Source: Bacteroides graminisolvens DSM 19988 = JCM 15093 | GTDB taxonomy: Bacteria > Bacteroidota > Bacteroidia > Bacteroidales > Bacteroidaceae | DNA length: 64,000 bases | Assembly (NCBI RefSeq): GCF_000428125.1 | Contig: NZ_ATZI01000001.1 | Location: 124,001-188,000, forward strand | Direction: 5' to 3' | Shown: piece by piece, positions 8,167-17,136 of the stretch | Position numbering within the stretch: position 1 is the stretch's first letter | Layout: every line of letters starts with the position of its first letter | Made by a program: the position numbers and the translations under genes | The notes under the pieces: generated by a model | What the model saw: the letters and a program-made list of their open reading frames with translations, nothing else | What the model was told of the DNA's origin: nothing | The model's database searches: none

Positions 8167-9099
8167 ATGAGAAAGATAAATTTTCTACTGCTGTTTCTGA
8201 CACTGGCGCTCACTAGCGCAAGAGCGCAGATTACAGACTATTCCATATTTGAAGATAAATTCAACTTCTACATTGCCAATGATTTGGGGCGAAACGGTTA
8301 TTACGACCAGAAACCCATAGCAGAGTTAATGGGGAAGATGGGCGAGGAAATAGGACCGGAGTTTGTGGTTGCAGCCGGTGACATCCATCATTTTGAGGGT
8401 GTACGCAGCGTGAACGACCCTTTGTGGATGACAAACTATGAATTAATTTATAGTCACCCCGAATTAATGATTGACTGGTACCCTATTCTGGGTAACCACG
8501 AATACCGCGGTAATACACAAGCTGTGTTAGATTATACAAACGTGAGCCGACGCTGGAGTATGCCGGCGCGATACTACACCAAAAGCTTCAACGAAGAAGG
8601 AGTTACGGTGCGCATTGTCTGGATAGATACGGCTCCGCTCATAGACAAGTACCGTAACGACACGCAAACGTATCCGGATGCTTGCAAACAAGACATGAAG
8701 AAGCAACTGGCCTGGATAGATGACGTGCTGACTAAAGCGAAAGAGGATTGGATTATTGTTGTGGGACATCATCCCATCTACGCTGAAACATCCAAAGATG
8801 ACTCGGAGCGGAGTGACCTGCAAAACCGTTTGGACCCGATTCTCAGGAAACATAAAGTTGACATGTATGTATGCGGACACATCCATAACTTTCAGCACAT
8901 ACGAATGAATGGAAGCAACATCGATTATGTGGTGAATTCGGCCGGTTCTCTGGCCCGCAAAGTTAAACCTGTGGAAGGTACGCTTTTCTGCAGTCCGGAA
9001 CCGGGTTTTGCCGTATGCACTGCAACCAAAAACACATTGGATCTCCGAATGATTGATAAAAAAGGCAACATACTTCACACCGTAAGCCGACAAAAATAA
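8167..9099 (+). CDS. Secreted metallophosphoesterase, purple (tartrate-resistant) acid phosphatase type
   Basis: 310 residues with a clear signal peptide (MRKINFLLLF to SARAQ). The metal-binding blocks appear in order: NDLGRNG (about 38-44), AAGDIHHFEG (about 70-79), LGNHEYRG (about 108-115), VVGHHPIY (about 197-204) and VCGHIHNFQH (about 236-245). Their spacing and the intervening text resemble animal type 5 acid phosphatase. The enzyme probably cleaves phosphomonoesters in the periplasm or outside the cell. It follows the TonB receptor by 14 bases and is followed by a terminator, so the two form one transcription unit. Confidence 0.85.
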   Translation: MRKINFLLLFLTLALTSARAQITDYSIFEDKFNFYIANDLGRNGYYDQKPIAELMGKMGEEIGPEFVVAAGDIHHFEGVRSVNDPLWMTNYELIYSHPELMIDWYPILGNHEYRGNTQAVLDYTNVSRRWSMPARYYTKSFNEEGVTVRIVWIDTAPLIDKYRNDTQTYPDACKQDMKKQLAWIDDVLTKAKEDWIIVVGHHPIYAETSKDDSERSDLQNRLDPILRKHKVDMYVCGHIHNFQHIRMNGSNIDYVVNSAGSLARKVKPVEGTLFCSPEPGFAVCTATKNTLDLRMIDKKGNILHTVSRQK

Positions 9100-9124
9100 C
9101 TCAACTCTTGAATTTAACTCAATA

Positions 9125-9167
9125 AAGGGGCATCTCTTCGAGACGGAAGGGGTGCCCTTGTCTTTTT
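9125..9167 (+). terminator. Intrinsic terminator after the phosphatase gene
   Basis: A hairpin of about 14 bp (left arm 9125-9139, right arm 9146-9159) with one bulged G and a 6-nt loop is followed by GTCTTTTT. It lies 25 bases after the phosphatase stop and closes the receptor-phosphatase unit. Confidence 0.75.
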
Positions 9168-9208
9168 AAAACAAATTGCAATTTGCCGCTTTTGTTTTTA
9201 AGAATCAT

Positions 9209-9216
9209 TATATTTG
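9209..9216 (+). promoter_or_regulatory. Putative -7 box for the Ca2+/Na+ exchanger
   Basis: TATATTTG, an exact -7 consensus, lies 19 bases before the ATG at 9236. It falls inside the longer reading frame that begins at 9176, which argues for the later start. Confidence 0.5.
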
Positions 9217-9235
9217 CACACAAAATAAAGAAACT

Positions 9236-10198
9236 ATGAACATACTACTTCTTATTGGAGGACTGGTACTCATTTTATTGGGTGCCAACGGATTAACGGA
9301 TGGTGCTTCGTCAATTGCCAAACGGTTTAACATTCCCTCAATTGTTATCGGGCTCACAATAGTGGCTTTCGGGACTTCAACACCCGAACTTACCGTCAGC
9401 GTTTCTTCGGCTTTAAAGGGAAGTGCCGATATATCAATCGGTAATGTGGTGGGTAGCAACATATTCAACACGCTGATGATAGTAGGCTGCACTGCCTTGT
9501 TTGCTCCGATAGTTATCACCCGAAATACACTGAGAAAGGAAATACCATTGTGTGTTTTGGCATCTGTAGCACTATTTATTTGTGCCAATGATATGTTGTT
9601 TGATAAAGCAGACGCAAATACGCTAAGCATAACCGATGGTTTGTTATTACTCTGCTTCTTTGTTATTTTCTTGGGCTATACGTTTGCCATTGCTTCCAAC
9701 AAAAGCGGAGAAAACAGTGAGGAGACAGAAGAGATTAAAACATTACCGGTATGGAAATCGGTTTTATACATTGTTGGCGGATTGTGCGGACTCATATTCG
9801 GCGGACAGTGGTTTGTTGAAGGTGCCAGTGGCATAGCACGAAATCTGGGCGTAAGCGAATCAATTATCGGATTGACTTTGGTGGCAGGCGGAACTTCGTT
9901 GCCCGAGTTAGCGACTTCTGTCGTTGCGGCATTGAAAAAGAATCCCGAAATAGCCATCGGAAATGTAATAGGCAGCAATCTCTTCAACATATTCTTCGTA
10001 TTGGGTTGTAGTGCAAGCATTACGCCTTTACGCATGAGTGGAATCACGAACTTTGACCTGGCAGTAATGGTTGCCTCGGGAATATTGCTTTGGCTTTTTG
10101 GCTTGTTCTTTGCCAAACGAACCATAACACGTATCGAGGGAAGCATACTTATTTTATGCTACATCGCATACACGTCGGTACTCATTTACATGGCGTAA
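9236..10198 (+). CDS. Calcium/sodium antiporter (YrbG-type CaCA family)
   Basis: 320 residues in the inner membrane with about 10 helices. Both diagnostic alpha repeats are visible: FGTSTPELTVSVSSALKG followed by IGNVVGSNIFNT (about residues 44-80), and GGTSLPELATSVVAALKK followed by IGNVIGSNLFNI (about 218-253). Each contains the ion-coordinating Glu and Asn. It is predicted to exchange Ca2+ for Na+ or H+. I chose the ATG at 9236 because the preceding 20 codons overlap the promoter and would place a polar tail before the first helix. It is a stand-alone gene. Confidence 0.9.
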   Translation: MNILLLIGGLVLILLGANGLTDGASSIAKRFNIPSIVIGLTIVAFGTSTPELTVSVSSALKGSADISIGNVVGSNIFNTLMIVGCTALFAPIVITRNTLRKEIPLCVLASVALFICANDMLFDKADANTLSITDGLLLLCFFVIFLGYTFAIASNKSGENSEETEEIKTLPVWKSVLYIVGGLCGLIFGGQWFVEGASGIARNLGVSESIIGLTLVAGGTSLPELATSVVAALKKNPEIAIGNVIGSNLFNIFFVLGCSASITPLRMSGITNFDLAVMVASGILLWLFGLFFAKRTITRIEGSILILCYIAYTSVLIYMA

Positions 10199-10210
10199 AC
10201 AAAAAAAGCG

Positions 10211-10218
10211 TAACTTTG
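10211..10218 (+). promoter_or_regulatory. Putative -7 box before the GNAT-like gene
   Basis: TAACTTTG fits TAnnTTTG and lies 26 bases upstream of the ATG at 10245. It may drive the GNAT-parE-coaD unit. Confidence 0.45.
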
Positions 10219-10244
10219 CGCCCCTACTACAATAGAATACAATT

Positions 10245-11381
10245 ATGGCAATAACAATCAAGAAAGTAACGAATAAAAGTGAATTAAAGAAATTCATCCG
10301 TTTAAATTACGAGCTTTATAAAAACAACCCATACTCCGTACCCGACCTGTATGACGATATGTTGAATACCTTCAACAAGAAGAAAAATGCAGCATTCGAG
10401 TTCTGTGATGCCGATTATTTCCTGGCGTACAAAGACAACGAACTAGTTGGCAGAGTAGCCGCCATCATCAACCACAAAGCGAACAGTGTGTGGAACAAGA
10501 AGGAGGTGCGTTTCGGATGGATTGATTTTATTGACGATCAGGAGGTTTCTGGCGCTTTAATAAAGGCTGTAGAAGAGTGGGGAAAAGAAAGAGGCATGGA
10601 ATATATTCAGGGACCGCTGGGGTTTACTGATTTCGATGCGGAAGGGATGTTGGTTGAAGGCTTTGATCAGCTTAGTACCATGGCTACCACTTATAACTAT
10701 CCGTATTATCCGGAGCACATGGAGCGGTTAGGTTTTGGGAAGGATGCCGACTGGGTTGAATTCAAGATATACATACCCGATGCCATTCCCGAGAAGCATC
10801 AACGTATTTCGGAACTGATACAGCGCAAATACAACCTGAAGGTTAAGAAATATACCTCTGCCAAGAAAATAGCACGAGATTACGGACAGGCTATTTTTGA
10901 ATTGATGAACGAGGCTTACAGTCCGTTATACGGTTACTCACCTTTGTCGCAAGGACAGATTGATCAATACGTAAAAATGTATTTGCCCATTGTTGATTTA
11001 AGAATGGTGACATTGATTACAGATGCCGACGATAAGTTGATTGCCGTAGGTATTTCTATGCCCTCATTATCAGAGGCTTTGCAAAAAGCAAAAGGAAGAA
11101 TGCTCCCCTTTGGATGGTACTATTTGCTGAAGGCTCTTTTCATGAAGAGACGTGCCAAAATGCTCGATCTGTTGCTGGTTGCCGTGAAACCTGAATATCA
11201 GAATAAAGGTGTTAACGCCTTGTTATTTTCTGATTTAATTCCCATTTATCAGAAATTAGGTTTTATATTTGCAGAAAGCAACCCCGAACTTGAGATGAAC
11301 GGAAAGGTACAAGCTCAATGGGAATACTTCAAAACAGAACAACACAAACGCCGACGCGCGTTCGTGAAAAAGATTGATTAA
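10245..11381 (+). CDS. GNAT-like N-acetyltransferase family protein
   Basis: 378 residues, cytoplasmic. The N-terminal half has a GNAT-like strand pattern ([21 protein letters not shown], split by an acidic loop). The C-terminal part has the acetyl-CoA-binding style segment [23 protein letters not shown] (about residues 308-330), in which QNKGV replaces the usual Q/RxxGxG/A motif. The substrate is unknown. It lies 8 bases before parE and is probably co-transcribed. A protein of this type is often found beside topoisomerase genes in Bacteroidales, but I know no functional link. Confidence 0.7.
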   Translation: MAITIKKVTNKSELKKFIRLNYELYKNNPYSVPDLYDDMLNTFNKKKNAAFEFCDADYFLAYKDNELVGRVAAIINHKANSVWNKKEVRFGWIDFIDDQEVSGALIKAVEEWGKERGMEYIQGPLGFTDFDAEGMLVEGFDQLSTMATTYNYPYYPEHMERLGFGKDADWVEFKIYIPDAIPEKHQRISELIQRKYNLKVKKYTSAKKIARDYGQAIFELMNEAYSPLYGYSPLSQGQIDQYVKMYLPIVDLRMVTLITDADDKLIAVGISMPSLSEALQKAKGRMLPFGWYYLLKALFMKRRAKMLDLLLVAVKPEYQNKGVNALLFSDLIPIYQKLGFIFAESNPELEMNGKVQAQWEYFKTEQHKRRRAFVKKID

Positions 11382-11389
11382 TTTTGAAT

Positions 11390-13252
11390 ATGGAAGAAAT
11401 CTACGAAGAAAAGCAACAAGAAATTTCTTATACCGAGGACAATATCAGAACGCTCGACTGGAAAGAACACATCCGTCGCCGTCCCGGTATGTACATTGGT
11501 AAGTTGGGTGACGGTTCGCATTCCGATGATGGTATTTATGTTCTCCTGAAAGAAGCGATGGATAACTCCATCGATGAATACATGATGGGATACGGCAAAA
11601 CCATAGAGGTTACTGTTGTTGACGGAAAAGTATCTGTACGAGACCACGGACGAGGTATTCCGTTAGGAAAAGTAGTGGATGTTTCTTCTAAAATGAACAC
11701 CGGCGGAAAATATGATTCCAAAGCGTTTAAAAAGTCAGTGGGCTTAAACGGTGTGGGTATTAAAGCTGTCAACGCTCTATCCAGTTACTTTAAAGTATGC
11801 AGTTTCCGTGATGGAGAGATGAAATGTGCCGAGTTTGAACAAGGCAATATAGTAGTTGATTGTCCCATTTCAAAAACAAATGAGGATAATGGTACGCTGA
11901 CCGAGTTCATTCCGGATAAAAGCATTTTCAAGGACTATCAATACCTTAAAGAACATATAGAACCGTTGTTAAAGAACTACGTGTTCCTTAACTCAGGACT
12001 TACCATTGTATTCAACGGAAAGAAGTTTCATTCTCGCAACGGATTGGTTGATTTGCTGAATGAAAACATGACTACGGATCCTCTTTACCCCATCATTCAT
12101 CTTAAAGGAGAGGATATTGAAGTCGTTATTACGCATAGCAACCAATACGGCGAAGAGTATTATTCTTTCGTAAACGGTCAGCATACCACTCAGGGGGGTA
12201 CGCACCTCACCGCTTTTCGTGAAGCACTGGGAAGAACAATCAAGGAGTATTATAACAAGAACTTTGACTATGCCGATATAAGAAGCGGGATGGTTGGAGC
12301 AATCAGCATTAAAGTAGAAGAACCTGTTTTCGAATCACAAACAAAGACCAAGCTAGGCTCCAAAGACATGGGCCCGGATGGTCCTTCTGTTAGTAAATTC
12401 ATCGGCGATTTCGTGAAAAAGGAGCTGGATAACTTCCTGCACATCAATCACGAAACATCCGAAATCATGCTTCAAAAGATTCAGGATTCCGAGAAAGAAC
12501 GCAAGGCAATAGCCGGAGTAACCAAACTGGCACGAGAAAGAGCCAAAAAAGCCAATCTGCATAACCGTAAACTGCGCGATTGCAGAGTGCATTTAAACGA
12601 TACCAAAGGAAAAGACCTGGAGGAATCGAGCATTTTCATTACCGAGGGTGATTCTGCCAGCGGGTCTATCACCAAAAGTCGGGATGTAAATACGCAAGCG
12701 GTATTCAGCTTACGCGGTAAGCCGCTTAACTCTTACGGATTGACTAAAAAAATTGTATACGAGAACGAAGAGTTCAACCTGCTTCAGGCAGCACTGAACA
12801 TAGAAGATGGTATCGAAGGACTCCGTTACAACAAGGTAATTGTTGCCACCGATGCCGATGTGGATGGCATGCATATCCGCTTATTGCTCATCACTTTCTT
12901 TTTGCAGTTCTTCCCTGATTTAATTAAAAAAGGACATGTGTACATTCTGCAAACTCCTTTGTTCAGAGTAAGAAACAAGAAGAAAACCATTTATTGCTAC
13001 AACGAAGAAGAACGACTGAATGCGGTCAATGAATTAGGTCCCAATCCTGAAATTACTCGTTTTAAGGGACTTGGTGAAATTTCGCCCGACGAGTTTCAGC
13101 ATTTTATCGGCAAAGACATTCGTTTGGAGCAGGTTTCGTTGCGTAAAAATGACTTAGTAAAAGAACTGCTGGAGTTTTATATGGGTAAGAATACGATGGA
13201 AAGACAAAACTTTATCATCGATAATCTGGTTATTGAAGAAGATATAGCATAA
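11390..13252 (+). CDS. parE: DNA topoisomerase IV subunit B (type IIA, ATPase subunit)
   Basis: 620 residues. The GHKL ATPase domain shows [18 protein letters not shown] (about 55-63), VRDHGRGIP and [14 protein letters not shown]. The transducer domain follows, then the TOPRIM domain with [10 protein letters not shown] (about 420) and [10 protein letters not shown] (about 495). The enzyme decatenates sister chromosomes using ATP. The length without a GyrB-specific insert and the position before coaD fit ParE of Bacteroidales rather than GyrB. The partner parC is not in the window. The frame opens at a TTG (11384), but the ATG at 11390 is preferred. coaD follows after 2 bases. Confidence 0.88.
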   Translation: MEEIYEEKQQEISYTEDNIRTLDWKEHIRRRPGMYIGKLGDGSHSDDGIYVLLKEAMDNSIDEYMMGYGKTIEVTVVDGKVSVRDHGRGIPLGKVVDVSSKMNTGGKYDSKAFKKSVGLNGVGIKAVNALSSYFKVCSFRDGEMKCAEFEQGNIVVDCPISKTNEDNGTLTEFIPDKSIFKDYQYLKEHIEPLLKNYVFLNSGLTIVFNGKKFHSRNGLVDLLNENMTTDPLYPIIHLKGEDIEVVITHSNQYGEEYYSFVNGQHTTQGGTHLTAFREALGRTIKEYYNKNFDYADIRSGMVGAISIKVEEPVFESQTKTKLGSKDMGPDGPSVSKFIGDFVKKELDNFLHINHETSEIMLQKIQDSEKERKAIAGVTKLARERAKKANLHNRKLRDCRVHLNDTKGKDLEESSIFITEGDSASGSITKSRDVNTQAVFSLRGKPLNSYGLTKKIVYENEEFNLLQAALNIEDGIEGLRYNKVIVATDADVDGMHIRLLLITFFLQFFPDLIKKGHVYILQTPLFRVRNKKKTIYCYNEEERLNAVNELGPNPEITRFKGLGEISPDEFQHFIGKDIRLEQVSLRKNDLVKELLEFYMGKNTMERQNFIIDNLVIEEDIA

Positions 13253-13254
13253 GA

Positions 13255-13707
13255 ATGAACAGAGCCATATTTCCGGGAACATTTGATCCCTTTACTATCG
13301 GACATTATTCCGTTGTGAGAAGAGCGCTTACCTTTATGGATGAAGTGGTTATTGGCATTGGTATCAATGAAAATAAAAACACTTATTTCCCCATACAAAA
13401 AAGGTTAGACATGATTCAGAAATTCTATAAAGCAGAACCTCGAATCAAAGTAATGACATACGACTGCCTGACCATTGACTTCGCCCAGAAAGTGGAAGCT
13501 AAATTTATTGTGAGAGGTATACGAACGGTAAAAGATTTCGAATACGAAGAGACCATAGCCGACATCAACAGAAAACTGGCAGGCATTGAAACAATCTTAT
13601 TATTTACCGAACCGGAACTGACTTGTATAAGCTCAACCATTGTACGCGAATTATTAAGTTATGACAAAGATATAAGCGCCTTCATTCCCGAAGGACTGGA
13701 ATTGTAA
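13255..13707 (+). CDS. coaD: Phosphopantetheine adenylyltransferase
   Basis: 150 residues, the normal length. The nucleotidyltransferase motif [12 protein letters not shown] (TxGH at 14-17) opens the protein, [12 protein letters not shown] lies about residues 88-99, and the C-terminal ISSTIVREL motif about 124-132. It catalyses the penultimate step of coenzyme A synthesis, ATP plus 4'-phosphopantetheine to dephospho-CoA. It is tightly coupled to parE (2-base gap). The next gene starts 10 bases later, but a terminator-like hairpin lies inside that gene's first codons. Confidence 0.95.
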   Translation: MNRAIFPGTFDPFTIGHYSVVRRALTFMDEVVIGIGINENKNTYFPIQKRLDMIQKFYKAEPRIKVMTYDCLTIDFAQKVEAKFIVRGIRTVKDFEYEETIADINRKLAGIETILLFTEPELTCISSTIVRELLSYDKDISAFIPEGLEL

Positions 13708-13717
13708 ATTGTAGGAC

Positions 13718-15379
13718 ATGAAACAGAAAAACATCATAAAGAGCCTTGCGCTTGATAAGGCTCTTTTTTTTATTGCTATCATTGGGGGAGTTATCTCTGC
13801 TCAAACGGCCAGTGGCCAGAACTTTGGGACGGATGCATCGCGCAAATTGCAAATGGCGCAATTTGCCATCACCAATCTTTATGTAGATAAAGTCGATGAA
13901 AACAAGCTGGTTGAAGAGGCAATTATTAAAATGCTGGCTCAACTGGATCCGCATTCAACCTATTCTGACGCGCAAGAAGTGAAGAAGATGAACGAACCGC
14001 TCGTTGGAAATTTTGAAGGAATAGGCGTTCAGTTTAACATGGTAGAAGATACGTTATTCGTCATTCAACCGGTGAGTAACGGACCGTCCGAGAAAGTAGG
14101 TATCTTAGCTGGAGACCGTATTGTAGCTGTTAACGATACGGCTATAGCAGGAGTTAAAATGAGTACGGAGGATATTATGAGTCGTTTGCGTGGTCCTAAA
14201 GATTCAAAAGTCAACCTGACCATTGTTAGAAGAGGCATCAAAGATCCCTTGCATTTCAAGGTAGTACGAGATAAAATTCCTATTTACAGTTTGGATGCAA
14301 GTTACATGATACAACCTAAAACAGGTTATATACGCATCAATCGTTTTGGAGCTACTACAGCGGAAGAATTCAATAAATCGCTCAAAGAACTTCAGAAGAA
14401 AGGGATGAAAGATTTGATTCTTGATTTACAAGGTAATGGCGGTGGTTATCTGAACGCAGCCATTGATTTAGCAAATGAATTCTTGGAACAAAAAGAATTA
14501 ATAGTGTATACTGAAGGGCGTAACTCCCAACGGAGTGAGTTCTTTGCTAAAGGTACCGGAGATTTCAAGAAAGGAAAACTGATTGTGCTCGTTGACGAGT
14601 TCTCAGCCTCAGCCAGTGAGATTGTAACCGGGGCAATCCAAGATTGGGATCGTGGTGTTGTGGTAGGACGCAGGTCATTCGGAAAAGGATTGGTGCAACG
14701 CCCCATTGACTTACCCGATGGTTCGATGATACGCCTGACCGTTGCACGGTATTACACTCCGGCCGGACGTTGTATTCAAAAGCCATACAAAGCCGGTGAG
14801 AAAGAAAGTGAAGACGGAAGTTTCACGTCTTACAACCAAGACCTGATCCATCGGTATAACAATGGAGAAATGACTAGTGCAGATAGCATTCATTTCCCCG
14901 ATTCATTGAAGTGCCTGACTAAGAAACTGAAAAGAGTAGTTTACGCAGGCGGAGGAATCATGCCCGATTACTTTGTGCCTGTTGATACCACTCAGTACAC
15001 GGTGTATCATCAAAACATAGCAGCGAAAGGGGTGATCCTTAAGACAACAATGAAATTCATTGAGAACAATAGGAAATCTCTTTTAGCTAAATACAACAAA
15101 TTTGAAACCTATGAGAAGGATTTCACAATCAGTGAGGACATACTCAAGGAGATGAGGGAAATGGCCGATAAAGAGAAGATAACATTTGATGAGAAACAAT
15201 ATCAGCAATCACTCCCATTAATCAAGGCACAGCTCAAAGCACTTATTGCCCGTGACTTATGGGATATGACTGAGTATTTCAGGGTCATCAACCAAAGCAA
15301 CCCAAGTGTTCAGCGTGCGCTGGAAATTCTGAGCTCAACAGAATATGAGAATATATTAAAATCCGGAAAGAGACTCTGA
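13718..15379 (+). CDS. CtpA/Prc-type C-terminal processing peptidase (S41)
   Basis: 553 residues. A signal-like N-terminus (MKQKNIIKSLALDK, then a hydrophobic stretch ending TASGQ) suggests export to the periplasm. A PDZ domain spans about 95-175 (GIGVQF, GPSEKVGILAGDRIVAVND), followed by the S41 core with LDLQGNGGGYLNAA (about 236-249), DEFSASASE with the predicted nucleophile Ser298, and GRRSFGKGLVQ with the general base Lys323, at the usual 25-residue spacing. The C-terminal 200 residues are helical. Odd point: codons 7-18 form a hairpin followed by nine T residues. Confidence 0.88.
   Translation: MKQKNIIKSLALDKALFFIAIIGGVISAQTASGQNFGTDASRKLQMAQFAITNLYVDKVDENKLVEEAIIKMLAQLDPHSTYSDAQEVKKMNEPLVGNFEGIGVQFNMVEDTLFVIQPVSNGPSEKVGILAGDRIVAVNDTAIAGVKMSTEDIMSRLRGPKDSKVNLTIVRRGIKDPLHFKVVRDKIPIYSLDASYMIQPKTGYIRINRFGATTAEEFNKSLKELQKKGMKDLILDLQGNGGGYLNAAIDLANEFLEQKELIVYTEGRNSQRSEFFAKGTGDFKKGKLIVLVDEFSASASEIVTGAIQDWDRGVVVGRRSFGKGLVQRPIDLPDGSMIRLTVARYYTPAGRCIQKPYKAGEKESEDGSFTSYNQDLIHRYNNGEMTSADSIHFPDSLKCLTKKLKRVVYAGGGIMPDYFVPVDTTQYTVYHQNIAAKGVILKTTMKFIENNRKSLLAKYNKFETYEKDFTISEDILKEMREMADKEKITFDEKQYQQSLPLIKAQLKALIARDLWDMTEYFRVINQSNPSVQRALEILSSTEYENILKSGKRL
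13738..13771 (+). terminator. Terminator-like hairpin inside the 5' end of the S41 gene
   Basis: The arms AAAGAGCCTT (13738-13747) and AAGGCTCTTT (13757-13766) enclose a 9-nt loop, and T residues run from 13763 to 13771. This is among the best intrinsic-terminator shapes in the window. It lies 31 bases after the coaD stop but 20 bases inside the S41 reading frame. It could end parE-coaD transcripts or attenuate S41 expression. Confidence 0.6.
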
Positions 15380-15400
15380 TTTCCTTTGTCATCTGCGGCT

Positions 15401-16027
15401 TTAATAACAAATGGTTATTTCCTTCTTCACCGACGGAAGTAACCATTTTTTTAGCCACTTATTGATATACACATTTGCAAAAGCGCAACCCGTACCCAAT
15501 ACTGCCCCCGCTAATACGTCCGACGGATAATGTACTCCTTGATTCATCCGGGAAAAACCCACAGAACAAGCCCATAAGGCAGAAGGTGCAATAACATACC
15601 ATTTCGGGTATTTTATACTCAACGAGGTGGCCAGTGAGAAAGCCGAAGCTGTATGTATGGAAGGAAATGAAGGATCACCCGGGCGTTCTTGTTCATCCAC
15701 CCTATCAGGATATTTTTCAAACGGACGTTTCCTGTCAATTAATATTTTACTGCCATAAGAAACAGCGAAAGCCTCTATAACACTTGTCCCGATATACACG
15801 GCATCTTCAAACAGACCGCAATCTTTGTTGAGACCCGCATATATAGCCATACAAGTGGGTAATCCAACCACAATATAAGGAGTTGAACCGGCAATAAATT
15901 TTGATGAATGACGGATAAATTTGCTATCCAAGCTATTTATCTTATGTAAAGTGTTGATATCCCAGTTCTGAGAACAACTGTTTTCTACACATACAAAGCA
16001 GAATAGAAATACAAAAAAAGCTTTCAT
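15401..16027 (-). CDS. PAP2-family phosphatase, secreted or membrane-bound
   Basis: 208 residues with an N-terminal signal sequence (MKAFFVFLFCFVCVENSCSQ). The three PAP2 blocks are present: KILIDRKRP (about 111-119), PSFPSIHTASAF (about 135-146) and SRMNQGVHYPSDVLAG (about 177-192), which contains the catalytic His and Asp. It probably dephosphorylates a lipid phosphate or pyrophosphate at the membrane. It is divergent from the AraC regulator, with both -7 boxes in the shared 106-bp gap. Confidence 0.85.
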   Translation of the reverse strand: MKAFFVFLFCFVCVENSCSQNWDINTLHKINSLDSKFIRHSSKFIAGSTPYIVVGLPTCMAIYAGLNKDCGLFEDAVYIGTSVIEAFAVSYGSKILIDRKRPFEKYPDRVDEQERPGDPSFPSIHTASAFSLATSLSIKYPKWYVIAPSALWACSVGFSRMNQGVHYPSDVLAGAVLGTGCAFANVYINKWLKKWLLPSVKKEITICY

Positions 16028-16053
16028 TTTTATTCTATAATATACGTTTTTGG

Positions 16054-16061
16054 CAAAGATA
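16054..16061 (-). promoter_or_regulatory. Putative -7 box for the PAP2 gene
   Basis: The minus strand reads TATCTTTG, 26 bases before the PAP2 start. It faces the AraC-gene promoter. Confidence 0.5.
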
Positions 16062-16095
16062 TGCTAAAATTATGAATTGAACCACGCAAAAAATG

Positions 16096-16103
16096 TATCT
16101 TTG
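16096..16103 (+). promoter_or_regulatory. Putative -7 box for the AraC regulator
   Basis: TATCTTTG lies 30 bases before the ATG at 16134. A TTG at 16077-16079 is 16 bp upstream, a little short for a -33 box. Confidence 0.5.
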
Positions 16104-16133
16104 TTTAGAAAGTAAAAGAAACATCAGCGATTT

Positions 16134-17000
16134 ATGCCGACAAATTCGATCTGCGCACGATTATCTAATTGCTCTGCGTGTAAAAAGGCAACCAATGATA
16201 TACTTGTTCATCGGAGCTTTATCAGAGGAAAACATTTCCCTGCAGAGAAGTGCGTTCAGAATTGTATGATTTTCATTTTAAAAGGCGAACTACTTGTCAA
16301 CAGCGACGAGTATCCGGGAACAAATCTTAAAAAGGGAGACTTTATACTTCAGGCAATCAACTCAAAAATAGAATTATTAGCGCTCACTGATGTTGAATAT
16401 ATTGTTTTCTGGTTCAATAAACTTCCGGTAGTTTGCGAAGAGCGTTACCATGAAATAATAACCAATTCTGAAGCACCCATAACATATTCTGCATTAAAGA
16501 TTAACGACAAGTTAACTCGTTTGTTGACCCAAATAACCGAGTACTTGGAAGAACACAATCCCTGCGATCAGATTATCAATTTGAAAAGTCAGGAACTGGT
16601 ATTTGTCATTACTTGCTACTACCCCATTCATCAATTGAAAGCTTTTTTCTACCCCATCAGTAAATACATTGAGCATTTTCATGTTTTCGTCATGCAAAAC
16701 TACCACAAAGTTAAAACCGTGGAAGAATTTGCACATTTGGGTGGATATTCTACTACCACGTTCAGACGATTATTTAAGAATATGTACGGCGAACCGGTTT
16801 ATGAATGGATACTGAACCAAAAGAAAAAAGCCATTTTAGATGAGCTACAGAACACCAATCAAAAGGTTGGCGAAGTAAGCAAAAACTACGGTTTCGATAG
16901 CTTGTCGCATTTCGCTCATTTTTGTAAATCTTCCTTTGGTTATTCACCTCGCGAACTAAGAACCCGTACAGCACAGGGCGAAAAGATACAAATCAGGTAA
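16134..17000 (+). CDS. AraC-family transcriptional regulator with cysteine-rich N-terminus
   Basis: 288 residues. A cupin-like sensing region (about 30-120, with FILKGELLVNSDEYPG) precedes the C-terminal double helix-turn-helix domain (about 185-280), which has VEEFAHLGGYSTTTFRRLFKNM and the typical second-helix text YGFDSLSHFAHFCKSSFGYSPRELR. The first 44 residues contain five Cys (7, 13, 16, 40, 44), a possible metal or redox site. It lies just upstream of frdCAB in the same direction, with a separate promoter between them. Whether it controls frd is unknown. Confidence 0.85.
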   Translation: MPTNSICARLSNCSACKKATNDILVHRSFIRGKHFPAEKCVQNCMIFILKGELLVNSDEYPGTNLKKGDFILQAINSKIELLALTDVEYIVFWFNKLPVVCEERYHEIITNSEAPITYSALKINDKLTRLLTQITEYLEEHNPCDQIINLKSQELVFVITCYYPIHQLKAFFYPISKYIEHFHVFVMQNYHKVKTVEEFAHLGGYSTTTFRRLFKNMYGEPVYEWILNQKKKAILDELQNTNQKVGEVSKNYGFDSLSHFAHFCKSSFGYSPRELRTRTAQGEKIQIR

Positions 17001-17037
17001 CAAGCCCTCATTATTAAGGAATTATTTCTTTAATTGC

Positions 17038-17068
17038 TTGCTAAATCAAGGTATTTCACGTACTTTTG
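17038..17068 (+). promoter_or_regulatory. Promoter of the fumarate reductase operon
   Basis: TTG at 17038-17040 and TACTTTTG at 17061-17068 are separated by 20 bp, a full match to the Bacteroidetes -33/-7 arrangement. The predicted leader to the frdC start at 17137 is about 60 nt. Confidence 0.7.
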
Positions 17069-17136
17069 CGGTTCAAACAGACAGGTAATTATGAATATAT
17101 AGTTCTAACAATTAAATAATTTAAAATCAATCATTT

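Noticed and set aside
9176..9235. N-terminal extension of the Ca2+/Na+ exchanger
   Set aside because: The extra 20 codons contain the -7 box and lack the membrane-helix start; the ATG at 9236 is better.
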